This document shows positions 1 through 5,924 of a stretch of DNA of 6,879 bases, piece after piece (within the stretch, counting starts at the first letter, position 1; every line of letters begins with the position of its first letter). The notes beneath the pieces were generated by a model. That model did no database searches. It was not told where the DNA came from and was given only the letters and a program-made list of their open reading frames with translations. This DNA comes from Methanosarcina sp. UBA402. GTDB lineage: Archaea; Halobacteriota; Methanosarcinia; Methanosarcinales; Methanosarcinaceae. The stretch lies in assembly GCA_002509325.1 (NCBI GenBank), contig DADO01000016.1:1-6879 (forward strand), given 5' to 3'. Made by a program: the position numbers and the translations under genes.

Positions 1-522
1 ATGAAGGCGACGGAATTCCCTTAGAGCCCCAACATAAGAAGAACCAGCTGGATAATGAGTACCGTTAAACTGGTTTACAAGAGGCATAAAACGTCCGGAT
101 AATTCTCCCCATATTGCATTCCCCACATTTCCATATTGAGTGAGGATATCATGGTAAGCCGGATTTGCAAGGTCCGGGCCCCAGAGTACATAGATATGGG
201 CTGCGTGACTGGCTATGAAATTCATTGCCTGATGGATATTCCGCATAACAAGGCCATTTTTGGGGACCTGGTCCGCTACTCCAAAAAGGTCATCCAGAGC
301 ATTTGCAGCCGAGATACTGTGGCATACCGGGCAGACCCCACAGATCCTCATAGTCAGAAGGGCTGCATCTCTAGGGTCATGTTTTTGAAGAAACCTTTCA
401 AATCCCCTAAAGACCAGGCCGTTACTCTGAGCATCAGTGATTACGCCATCCGCACTGACTTCAGTATTGATTCTATAATGCCCCTCAATTCTTGAAAGAG
501 GGTCTACAGTCACCTCTACCAT
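1..522 (-). CDS. vhtA: Membrane-bound [NiFe]-hydrogenase large subunit, N-terminal 174 residues (cut by window edge)
   Basis: This is the catalytic subunit of an H2-oxidising [NiFe]-hydrogenase of the Vho/Vht type, which in Methanosarcina passes electrons through a cytochrome b (VhtC) to methanophenazine at the outer membrane face. Reading the minus strand from the ATG at 522 gives a start [20 protein letters not shown], with the family's DPLSRIEGH block at residues 7-15. The N-terminal Ni-ligand motif [10 protein letters not shown] lies at residues 59-68, with Cys61, Cys64 and His68. The C-terminal Ni-binding motif is outside the window. The ATG overlaps the small-subunit stop by one base, and a GGGGGTGA ribosome site lies 6 bases upstream, so this start is well supported. 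There is no signal peptide, as expected for a large subunit exported together with its Tat-bearing partner. No frameshift is seen in the visible part. Which paralogue this is (Vho, Vht or Vhx) cannot be settled here. Confidence 0.93.
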   Translation of the reverse strand, partial: MVEVTVDPLSRIEGHYRINTEVSADGVITDAQSNGLVFRGFERFLQKHDPRDAALLTMRICGVCPVCHSISAANALDDLFGVADQVPKNGLVMRNIHQAMNFIASHAAHIYVLWGPDLANPAYHDILTQYGNVGNAIWGELSGRFMPLVNQFNGTHYPAGSSYVGALREFRRLH

Positions 523-1688
523 TATTTTTCACCCCCGATCTCCTCTGACGCAGTATCTTCAGTGATGCCTTCCTTTTCTTCTGGCTTTTTCAAAACCGTT
601 CTTCTTAAGGCGTGAGCCCCTGCAGCGATAAGGCCTCCTGCTATCGCAACGCCTGCTATGGTATCAAGGTTAGTACCGACAATTCCAGCATCTTCAATTT
701 CTACATAGAAAGGCCTTGTACTATCTGGAAAACCTGGCTGTACGCAGCCTATACATGGAGAACCAGCCTGTGGGCAGAAATTGAGGTGACCATTCCAGTG
801 GCGTGTAGCACAGTCAGCATGTGAATAAGGGCCCTTGCATCCAAGTTTCCAGAGGCACTTCGGTCCTCCTACCGTCGTTTCAAATTCTCCCCGATCGTAA
901 TATCCGCGGCGCGGACAGTTTTCGTGCACTGTGTGATCCGGGGGATAGAAAACCTTGGGACGATGCCACCTATCCAGCACCTCAGGCAAATCGTCAGGCA
1001 CTTTAATTTTTCCGAGAGCGACTGCCCCTATGGTCAAAAATACCCAATCCGGATGGGCAGGACAGCCATTAACATTGATTACTGGCGTATCTATCCCAAG
1101 CAAGTCTACAATGCCTTTTGACGAGTCTTCCATTGTAAAAGCAACCCCACGGTGATCCAAAAGTCCAACTATATCACTTTCAGCAGCATTTACTCCACTA
1201 TGGGTTGCACACTGCCCGATTGCAACAATTACTGAGGCATTTCTCGCAGCTTTTTCGAAAATATCTCTATAGATTTTTCCTCCGAGGACCATGTATTTTC
1301 CAGAACCATGAGGTCCGTTTGCGATTGCGCCTTCAGCAATAAGAACGTAGCCTTTCTCCTTTTCCAGAATCTCTTCAAGAAGGATTTCCGAATTCAGGTC
1401 ACTCGTATTTGCAGGTTTTCCATCTACGAATATCCCCTGCTGCATCATCAGGACTTCCTGATAGAGCAGGTTGAGGTTAAAAAGCTGGAGAAACTCTAAG
1501 ATGTCAGGGGTGCCTCCATCCAGCATTGATATGGTACATCCCGAATCCATTACGCCGTGAAGCCAGACTACTTTAGTTTCAGGCAGGTCGCTAAGAGCTT
1601 TTGCCATATCACTTTTATAAGTTTGTAAAAATAAAGAAGCTCCAAGTGCTCCAACCGCCTTTATAAACGTCCGTCGGTCCATTTTCAT
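522..1688 (-). CDS. vhtG: Membrane-bound [NiFe]-hydrogenase small subunit with Tat signal; proximal-cluster Cys replaced by Asp
   Basis: This is the electron-transfer subunit, carrying three iron-sulfur clusters from the active site of the large subunit to a membrane cytochrome b. Residue numbers count from the ATG at 1688. A twin-arginine motif (DRRTFIK, Arg5-Arg6) and hydrophobic stretch end at a plausible AKA cleavage site near residue 31. Cluster ligands visible are Cys51, Cys160 (GQCATHSG) and Cys209 (NGCPAHPD) for the proximal cluster; His255, Cys258, Cys278 and Cys284 for the distal; Cys293, Cys305, Cys312 and Cys315 for the medial. The usual CTGC motif reads DSGC, so the first proximal Cys is Asp48. 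Cys305 stands where many standard enzymes have Pro, which suggests a 4Fe-4S medial cluster. A hydrophobic anchor spans about 335-361, followed by a charged tail. The frame stays open upstream to a TTG at 1766, adding 26 residues that look like leader. The family call is firm; the start is uncertain, and the divergent motif leaves a VhxG-type paralogue possible. Confidence 0.9.
   Translation of the reverse strand: MKMDRRTFIKAVGALGASLFLQTYKSDMAKALSDLPETKVVWLHGVMDSGCTISMLDGGTPDILEFLQLFNLNLLYQEVLMMQQGIFVDGKPANTSDLNSEILLEEILEKEKGYVLIAEGAIANGPHGSGKYMVLGGKIYRDIFEKAARNASVIVAIGQCATHSGVNAAESDIVGLLDHRGVAFTMEDSSKGIVDLLGIDTPVINVNGCPAHPDWVFLTIGAVALGKIKVPDDLPEVLDRWHRPKVFYPPDHTVHENCPRRGYYDRGEFETTVGGPKCLWKLGCKGPYSHADCATRHWNGHLNFCPQAGSPCIGCVQPGFPDSTRPFYVEIEDAGIVGTNLDTIAGVAIAGGLIAAGAHALRRTVLKKPEEKEGITEDTASEEIGGEK
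529..536 (-). promoter_or_regulatory. Ribosome binding site for the large subunit, inside the end of the small subunit gene
   Basis: On the minus strand the sequence GGGGGTGA lies 6 bases before the ATG at 522 and matches the archaeal anti-Shine-Dalgarno core (GGTGA). It lies in the last codons of the small subunit gene. With the one-base TAATG overlap it indicates translational coupling, which would keep the two subunits in equal amounts. Confidence 0.75.
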
Positions 1689-1726
1689 AAAATCGAGATT
1701 TTTAAACTTTTCAAGTAAACTCTCAT
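1685..1726 (-). CDS. Possible 13-codon upstream ORF overlapping the hydrogenase small-subunit start
   Basis: Reading from the ATG at 1726 gives the peptide [13 protein letters not shown] and a TGA that overlaps the small-subunit ATG at 1688 as ATGA. A second, in-frame copy of the beginning (ATGAGAGTTTAA, encoding MRV then stop) lies just upstream at 1727-1738 because of a 12-base tandem duplication. The strong Shine-Dalgarno at 1747-1757 is 8 bases from that first ATG. Ribosomes could therefore load here and reach the hydrogenase start by termination-reinitiation. This is inference from spacing and overlap; the region may instead be untranslated leader or the N-terminus of a TTG-started protein. 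Confidence 0.35.
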   Translation of the reverse strand: MRVYLKSLKISIL

Positions 1727-1739
1727 TTAAACTCTCATT
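1716..1739 (-). repeat. Perfect 12-base tandem duplication in the hydrogenase leader
   Basis: The unit AATGAGAGTTTA occurs twice in a row on the minus strand (1728-1739 and 1716-1727). In the small-subunit frame it encodes a repeated NESL, so length changes keep that frame open; in the upstream-ORF frame it duplicates the MRV start and creates an early stop. The duplication is directly visible; its effect is inferred. Confidence 0.85.
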
Positions 1740-1746
1740 ACTCGTT

Positions 1747-1757
1747 CTCCTTCCCCC
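1747..1757 (-). promoter_or_regulatory. Strong Shine-Dalgarno-like sequence GGGGGAAGGAG
   Basis: The purine-rich stretch GGGGGAAGGAG lies downstream of the TTG at 1766 and about 58 bases upstream of the ATG at 1688. It can therefore serve neither directly. It is 8 bases from the out-of-frame ATG at 1738. This argues against TTG initiation and for either an upstream ORF or a displaced start. Confidence 0.5.
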
Positions 1758-1780
1758 ATATAACAAATATTATGAATATT

Positions 1781-1794
1781 ATACATATAATAAA
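1781..1794 (-). promoter_or_regulatory. Candidate TATA box of the hydrogenase operon
   Basis: The minus strand reads TTTATTATATGTAT here, in a very AT-rich stretch. At the usual archaeal spacing of about 25 bases, transcription would start near 1760, just before the GGGGGAAGGAG ribosome site, leaving a leader of about 70 bases before the ATG at 1688. That start would exclude the TTG at 1766. A second AT-rich candidate (TTTAATATATTAG) lies at about 1799-1811. The BRE is not convincing in either case. The rest of the 326-base gap up to the Kup stop holds an inverted repeat and the Kup terminator; I see no gene in it. Confidence 0.45.
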
Positions 1795-1841
1795 TGGAAT
1801 CTAATATATTAAAGACTATACATTTTCAAACTAACTTCGTA

Positions 1842-1873
1842 AACAATATTCCCATGCAGCAGAGGGTATTGTT
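1842..1873. repeat. Inverted repeat upstream of the hydrogenase operon
   Basis: AACAATA (1842-1848) pairs with TATTGTT (1867-1873), and CCC (1851-1853) with GGG (1864-1866), across a two-base bulge and a 10-base loop. The arms sit about 50-90 bases upstream of the candidate TATA box, so the repeat is more likely a regulator binding site or a remnant structure than part of the hydrogenase leader. No T-tract follows on either strand, so it does not look like a terminator. Confidence 0.45.
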
Positions 1874-2051
1874 CAGATCTAACTTTTTAAGAAATAAATA
1901 TTAAGATCCAGCTTTTCAAAGAGAAAAACGAAAGTTTGTTTCTGAAAGTTTATTCTTCGCTCATTGGCATATAATTTCCGAAGTACGAAAATGTAGCATA
2001 AATTAGCGGAGTGAACTGGTTAATAAAAGGGAAAAGGAGAAAACAGGAAAG

Positions 2052-2076
2052 AAAAAAATCCTGGTTAAGGACAGGA
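2052..2076 (-). terminator. Hairpin plus T-tract terminator of the Kup gene
   Basis: On the minus strand, 16 bases after the Kup TAA, the sequence TCCTG-TCCTTAAC-CAGGA forms a perfect 5-bp stem with an 8-base loop. It is followed at once by seven T's and then further pyrimidine-rich, T-rich sequence to about 2025. T-tracts alone can end transcription in archaea, so the site is likely to separate Kup from the hydrogenase operon, which is read in the same direction. Confidence 0.7.
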
Positions 2077-2092
2077 CTGTACCTTTCCGTTT

Positions 2093-3904
2093 TTACATTT
2101 CGAACCTTGTCATAACTCCATGCAATTCCTCAGAAGGGAGTTTGTAAAACTGGACAAATGAGGGAGAGAGTTTCTTAATTATGGAGAAAATTTTCCATAT
2201 TATATTCCTGGTAATTATATCCTCTGTTCCGTAAAAAATCGTCTTTTCATATATTCCTTCATGTTTTAAGATTTGTTCAACATCCACGACTTCCATGTAT
2301 CCCAGTTTTATTTCAAAAACCCTCAGTCCTTTTGCAATTTCTTTTGTGAAAGAGCTGCTTACTCCGAATGGGCTGTCACACTTGACAATTGAAACAAAAA
2401 TGTTATTTTCATAAATTATATTGTTATTAAACATTATACGGGAAATGTATTGAGGGATTCTATTTATGTCTCGTGAAAAGAAAAGGGCAGTTCCACTTAT
2501 TTTCTTTTCACTGGCATATACCTGATTATATTTCTCGAGGAAATCCTCGAATTTAGTAGGGCTCATCAGTTCATAAAGCCTCTTTTGCCCTGAAGTGTAT
2601 ATAATTATAAGAGCAAAAACAACAGCAGCTATAATAACGGACCAGTAACCTCCATGCGGAATTTTATAGGTATTTGAGAGGAGGAATACCACATCGACAA
2701 ACGTTATAAATAAAGAAATTCCAACTTTAAACATTTGTTTCCTATGATAGAATATCGAAGTCATCAGCAAACCTGTAATCGTCATGGTTCCAGTAACTGC
2801 CAATCCATATGCAGCCGCAAGTCTGCTCGATTCTTTAAATATAAATATCATATATAATACGGAAATCATGAGCATCCAGTTTATCGTACTTATATATATC
2901 TGGGACTTTAATTTTCCGGATGTATAATCAATTTTTAACATTGGCATTATGCGGGTCGTTATTCCCTGGTATACTATTGAAAAAACGCCGCTAATCATAG
3001 ACTGGGAGGCGATAACTGTCGCTACAATACTCAGGATAAGGAATGGAACAAATATTATCTCTGCCTGATTATTTATCATCTCAAATAAAATATTTTTTGA
3101 ATCTGGATTTCTGATAAGGAATGCTCCCTGCCCAAGATAATTAAAAACTAATGCAAAAAATATTAACCTCCAGGCTTTTAATATAGGTTCTCTACCGAGA
3201 TGACCCATATCGGCATACAGTGCCTCTCCACCTGTACAGCAAAGGGTAACTTCAGATAATACAAAGAAGCCTACAAGCCCGTTCTTTGAAAGAAAGTCAA
3301 TAGCATAATACGGATTTATAGCCTTTAGTACGCCTGGTGTATAATACATTGAAGCAACACCTGAAACTGCAAGAGCCAAAAACCAGACAAGCATTATTGG
3401 TCCAAATGCCCATGCAATCTTGTCAGATCCTCTTTTCTGGAATGAAAAAAGTCCTATCGTAATTAAACCGGCAATTAACATTAGAATGTTCTGTCCTGTA
3501 TTTTCAAATCCAGAGATAATGCGTATACCTTCAACAGCACTCAGTATGCTTATTGCAGGCGTAATAACTCCGTCTCCAATAAGGAACGAAGTTCCGATAT
3601 AGGCTAATATTGTAATTACAGACGCACTTCTACTTGATTTCAGCAAGGGAAGGAGAATCTCTTTTAAGACTATAGTGCCTCCTTCCCCTTTTTTACCCAG
3701 GCTCATAGCAAGCCAGGCGTATTCCATAGTAACCAGTATGATAAGTGTCCAGATGATTAAAGACAAAACCCCTAATATATGAACTTCTGTAGGTTGTGTA
3801 AGAAGAAATATAACTGTAAAAGTGTAGATAGGACTTGTTCCAATATCTCCAAAAACAAGCCCCATGGAATTTATTATTCCCCTGAAATCATAATTTCTAT
3901 ACAT
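2093..3904 (-). CDS. kup: Kup-family potassium uptake transporter
   Basis: This is an integral membrane K+ importer of the Kup/HAK/KT family, thought to be a K+/H+ symporter. At 603 residues it is close to the usual length of about 620. Family blocks appear in order: GLVFGDIGTSPIYT at 15-28, GEGG at 73-76, GDGVITPAISILSAVEG at 110-126, TGGEALYADMGHLG at 224-237, ASQSMISGVFS at 299-309, AAYGLAVTGTM at 363-373 and PHGGYW at 416-421. About twelve hydrophobic segments fill residues 10-437, and a less hydrophobic cytoplasmic domain fills 438-603. The ATG at 3904 is fixed by the family motif beginning only 14 residues in; the ribosome site before it (AGAGAG) is weak. The gene stands alone, with its own promoter and terminator, and is divergent from the MATE remnant. 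No damage is seen. Confidence 0.96.
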   Translation of the reverse strand: MYRNYDFRGIINSMGLVFGDIGTSPIYTFTVIFLLTQPTEVHILGVLSLIIWTLIILVTMEYAWLAMSLGKKGEGGTIVLKEILLPLLKSSRSASVITILAYIGTSFLIGDGVITPAISILSAVEGIRIISGFENTGQNILMLIAGLITIGLFSFQKRGSDKIAWAFGPIMLVWFLALAVSGVASMYYTPGVLKAINPYYAIDFLSKNGLVGFFVLSEVTLCCTGGEALYADMGHLGREPILKAWRLIFFALVFNYLGQGAFLIRNPDSKNILFEMINNQAEIIFVPFLILSIVATVIASQSMISGVFSIVYQGITTRIMPMLKIDYTSGKLKSQIYISTINWMLMISVLYMIFIFKESSRLAAAYGLAVTGTMTITGLLMTSIFYHRKQMFKVGISLFITFVDVVFLLSNTYKIPHGGYWSVIIAAVVFALIIIYTSGQKRLYELMSPTKFEDFLEKYNQVYASEKKISGTALFFSRDINRIPQYISRIMFNNNIIYENNIFVSIVKCDSPFGVSSSFTKEIAKGLRVFEIKLGYMEVVDVEQILKHEGIYEKTIFYGTEDIITRNIIWKIFSIIKKLSPSFVQFYKLPSEELHGVMTRFEM

Positions 3905-4036
3905 TGTCTACTCTCTGTGGTTTTGTATATGTTGGGATAAACGTTGTTTTCACAAGAGCTTGAATAATAGATATATAGGTCATGAATTATATAATTTGTA
4001 AATTCACGATTAAAAATAGTAGAAAAAGCAATTAGA

Positions 4037-4051
4037 TTTATATAACTTTTG
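4037..4051 (-). promoter_or_regulatory. BRE/TATA promoter of the Kup gene
   Basis: The minus strand reads CAAAAGTTATATAAA, a close match to the methanogen BRE (A-rich) plus TATA (TTATATAA) pattern. Transcription would start near 4013 and give a 5' leader of about 110 bases. A second AT palindrome, AATTATATAATT at 3985-3996, could act as an alternative TATA with a start near 3962. The core TTTATATAA is nearly symmetrical and may also serve the plus-strand MATE remnant. The 360-base gap 3905-4264 holds these sites and otherwise AT-rich sequence, with no convincing gene. Confidence 0.65.
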
Positions 4052-4264
4052 ATCAGCTATCGGATTCTTTATTTTTATTTGAATTTTATCTACTTTTATT
4101 GTTCTTTCCCTGTATCTTAATTGATGAGGGTGAAGAGAACTTGCAAGTAATGGGATTAGAATGAAGGGAATTTGACTAAGGAACTGTTAAAGGCAGAAAA
4201 ACCAGAGGATAACGAACAAAAGGCAACTGAGTAAATACAAGGGGAGAAAAACAGCAGGGGAAAT

Positions 4265-4630
4265 ATGAACCGAAAAGCATTATCCAGAAGCGATAAAGCT
4301 TCGAAGACGATTCTGGGGGAAATAGGGGCGAAAAAAAGAAATTCTTACAAAACTACAGAAGGAGTGAATATTCTCCTCGGTGATCCCAGGAAAGCCGTTG
4401 TCAAACTCTCAATCCCTGTCATAGTTGCGCTATCCGTGCAAACAGTCTATAGCCTTACTGACACTTTCTGGGTTGCAGGTCTTGGAGCTGATGCCCAGGA
4501 TGCTGTCGGATTTTCTTTTCCCTTTTTCCTCATCCAGATGGCGGTTACGAAACCGGGAACACTTCGATTACGTCAGGATGCCAGAGGCTTACATGCGTTT
4601 TCGACTACCCATCATAAACACCAATCATAA
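4265..4630 (+). pseudogene. Truncated MATE-family multidrug efflux protein (N-terminal fragment)
   Basis: MATE proteins export drugs or organic cations using an ion gradient and normally have about 450-480 residues in 12 membrane helices. Only the first part remains. Residues 33-93 match the family start: the EGVNILLGDPRKAVVKLSIP block, then VIVALSVQTVYSLTDTFWVAGLGADAQ as helix 1 and loop, then AVGFSFPFFLIQMA entering helix 2. From residue 94 (base 4544) the sequence becomes hydrophilic and unlike the family (VTKPGTLRLRQDARGL) and stops at 121 residues. Neither other forward frame regains recognisable MATE sequence. This looks like a large deletion or recombination joint rather than a point mutation. 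The ATG at 4265 follows AGGGGAAAT as a possible ribosome site. The product could not form a pump. The nearby MarR gene may have been its regulator. Confidence 0.8.
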
Positions 4631-4701
4631 AATATAAATAAAATCTGTTCCTTTTTAGTTTGAAATCTAACAATAAGGAAAATGAATGGTAAGATTTGAG
4701 A

Positions 4702-4878
4702 CAGTTATGATCCGGATGAAGTTATAATTAAAACCAGTCAAACCCAAATCCCCAGTAAATTCCGTTAGAGACAAGCCGATTTGGTTAAGAAGTAACTTGC
4801 CAAATCTACTGACTCAAAAATACCTCGTAAAAAATCTCGAATGGCTGTTATCCTAGTTTATCATCCGGATCAGGACTG
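4702..4878. repeat. Inverted pair of ATCCGGAT sites framing the region upstream of marR
   Basis: TGATCCGGATGA at 4708-4719 and TCATCCGGATCA at 4861-4872 are exact reverse complements, and each is almost palindromic itself. The match extends outward: CAGT plus two bases on the left (4702-4707) mirrors two bases plus ACTG on the right (4873-4878), giving 16 of 18 matching positions. TATA-like sequence lies beside each copy: TTATAATTA at 4722-4730 and TTTATC at about 4857-4862. Two readings fit: paired operators for the MarR dimer, the right one centred about 40 bases before its ATG, or terminal repeats of a 177-base MITE-like element. No clear target-site duplication is seen. The gap 4631-4905 contains no gene that I can support. 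Confidence 0.5.
4778..4806 (+). repeat. Hairpin GATTTGG/CCAAATC with a competing upstream arm
   Basis: GATTTGG (4778-4784) and CCAAATC (4800-4806) form a 7-bp stem, with a further AAG/CTT pair inside. Another CCAAATC at 4744-4750 can pair with the same GATTTGG, so the two hairpins exclude each other. AGTCA (4736-4740) and TGACT (4810-4814) frame the set. If transcribed from the TATA-like sequence at 4722-4730 this could be a structured leader of marR. It may instead be internal structure of a small repeat element. No function is proven. Confidence 0.4.
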
Positions 4879-4905
4879 GAAAAAAGCCCTGACTTGTGAT
4901 AATCA

Positions 4906-5364
4906 ATGAAAGAAGAAAGGATAAAAGAGACAGTAAGACTCCAGTTTGAAATGATTAATCTATTTCATAAAAACTTCGCTAGAATTTTTCATCAAACCGG
5001 GAATAGCCCATATAATCTGAACAAAAACCAGAATAGGGCTATTATGATCATTGGGGCAATAGATAATATTATGCCTACAACCCTGGGAAAATGTCTTGAT
5101 CTTCAGAAGGGAAGCCTGACAAGCATGATCGATGCCCTGGAAAGAGACGGGCTTGTCTGCAGAAAAGGAGATCCTGATGACCGGAGAAAAACCCTTATTT
5201 CTCTTACCGAGAAGGGGAGAGCTTACAGGGAATGGTTCATGGGGGAACTCGAAAAAAATGTCTCCAAGATTCTCAGGAGGCTGGATGAAGAGGACATTTT
5301 TGTGTATCAGGAAAGCCTGAAAACAACGCTTGCAATGCTGAAGAAGCTTGATGAAGTAGCTTGA
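4906..5364 (+). CDS. MarR-family winged helix transcriptional regulator
   Basis: This is a cytoplasmic DNA-binding regulator, expected to act as a homodimer that leaves its operator when it binds a small ligand. At 152 residues it has the normal MarR length. Residues 1-32 form the N-terminal dimerisation helix. The core runs NQNRAIMIIGAIDNI (41-55), TTLGKCLDLQKGSLTSMIDA (58-77, helix-turn-helix with recognition helix about 67-80) and LERDGLVCRKGDPDDRRKTL (78-97). The wing ends in SLTEKG (99-104), and C-terminal dimerisation helices fill 108-152. The DPDDRR motif of the wing is intact. The ATG follows GTGAT by 6 bases, a usable archaeal ribosome site. The gene looks undamaged between two broken neighbours: the MATE remnant upstream and a TrmB remnant starting 28 bases downstream. 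The ATCCGGAT pair upstream is its likely operator (inference). Confidence 0.93.
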   Translation: MKEERIKETVRLQFEMINLFHKNFARIFHQTGNSPYNLNKNQNRAIMIIGAIDNIMPTTLGKCLDLQKGSLTSMIDALERDGLVCRKGDPDDRRKTLISLTEKGRAYREWFMGELEKNVSKILRRLDEEDIFVYQESLKTTLAMLKKLDEVA

Positions 5365-5392
5365 ACAAAACCATAACGTCGGAGGACCTGCA

Positions 5393-5690
5393 GTGCGCAC
5401 TGAACTCATAAGCAAGCTCAAGAAACCAGGGTTTATGGAAAATGAGGCAAAAATCTATGTCTGAATAGTGAGTTTGAACAAAGCTACAGCAAGGTAAATC
5501 CATGAATTTACCGATGTGCCGAGATCAAAATATATTCTGTGCTGAAATGGATGACAAAAAGGATATGTGGAAGTTAAAGGGAAACTCCTGCCTGTTTCAG
5601 AAGTATCGACCCGAAAAGATTGACCGAAAGGCTCAAAGTTGAATTTCCGCTCTCCTTGAATGAAACCTTGAAGAAACTATAGACAGGATT
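5393..5690 (+). pseudogene. Degenerate TrmB-like transcriptional regulator
   Basis: A good ribosome site (GGAGG, 5381-5385) precedes a GTG at 5393. The frame reads VRTELISKLKKPGFMENEAK and IYV, the typical TrmB opening in which the Sugar_trans_reg helix begins, then hits TGA at 5462. It continues as SLNKATAR, stop, IHEFTDVPRSK, loses one base in an A-run near 5528-5530, and continues as IYSVLKWMT. After a further shift near 5556-5561 it reads GYVEVKGKLLPVS, then shifts again near 5600 to RSIDPKRLTERLKVEFPLSL and NETLKKL before a TAG. Pieced together these make a normal winged-helix plus coiled region, with at least two in-frame stops and three frameshifts. It follows marR by 28 bases, so the two were probably one operon. 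TrmB relatives sense sugars or other ligands; the original target cannot be told. Confidence 0.82.
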
Positions 5691-5924
5691 TTTATAAAAC
5701 CATTTTTTCTATTAAATCAAATTGCAGGCAGACACTCCCACCATAAAGAGGCTGTCCAACAATTACTATCAATAATCAAAGTTGTGCTGGCGCCCCTGCA
5801 GCAAGTTAGCGGGGTATTCGTTACCTTCTACGCCTCCGACTTAACAAAGAAAACCATAATGATTAATTCTCCAGGTATTGTTTGGGTAGAAGAACTTGCG
5901 GCAACAGAGTTTGTAACAGTATAG
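5664..5924 (+). pseudogene. Coding-like frame of 86 codons without a start, probable gene remnant
   Basis: Between a TGA at 5661 and the TAG at 5922 one frame is fully open and reads like protein, especially from residue 23 on: RHSHHKEAVQQLLSIIKVVL, then APLQQVSGVFVTFYASDLTK, then KTIMINSPGIVWVEELAATE and FVTV. Codon use (many GCC, CTG and GAA codons) resembles real genes. There is no ATG and no ribosome site near its beginning, and its first residues (NLEETIDRIF) overlap the TrmB remnant, so it could be that gene's extended C-terminal domain or the tail of a deleted neighbour. The stretch 5787-5815 is notably GC-rich and can form a CCCC...GGGG hairpin. I do not recognise the family. Confidence 0.4.

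Noticed and set aside
136..495. Open plus-strand frame of 119 codons
   Set aside because: It lies antisense to the hydrogenase large subunit, whose minus-strand frame holds the [10 protein letters not shown] motif. The plus frame has no family features.
612..1499. Several plus-strand frames of 60-70 codons
   Set aside because: All are antisense to the hydrogenase small subunit, lack ribosome sites, and resemble no protein.
3420..3602. Plus-strand frame of 60 codons
   Set aside because: It is antisense to conserved membrane segments of Kup.
4172..4234. TTG-started 20-codon frame (TKELLKAEKPEDNEQKATE)
   Set aside because: It is Lys/Glu-rich and looks faintly coding, but it has only a poorly spaced ribosome site and no recognisable family. 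It could be a gene tail or chance.
4425..4637. Second plus-strand frame of 70 codons
   Set aside because: It is a shifted frame of the MATE remnant. Its last part (EHFDYVRMPEAYMRF) was considered as the continuation of the pump after a frameshift, but it does not resemble the expected glycine-rich MATE sequence.
4633..4687. TTCCTT...AAGGAA arms as a terminator of the MATE remnant
   Set aside because: The stem is short with a loop of over 20 bases and no T-tract after it.
5132..5320. Plus-strand frame of 62 codons
   Set aside because: It is a shifted frame inside marR.
4960..5503. Two minus-strand frames of 153 and 76 codons
   Set aside because: They are opposite marR and the TrmB remnant, and both plus-strand genes have clear domain matches.
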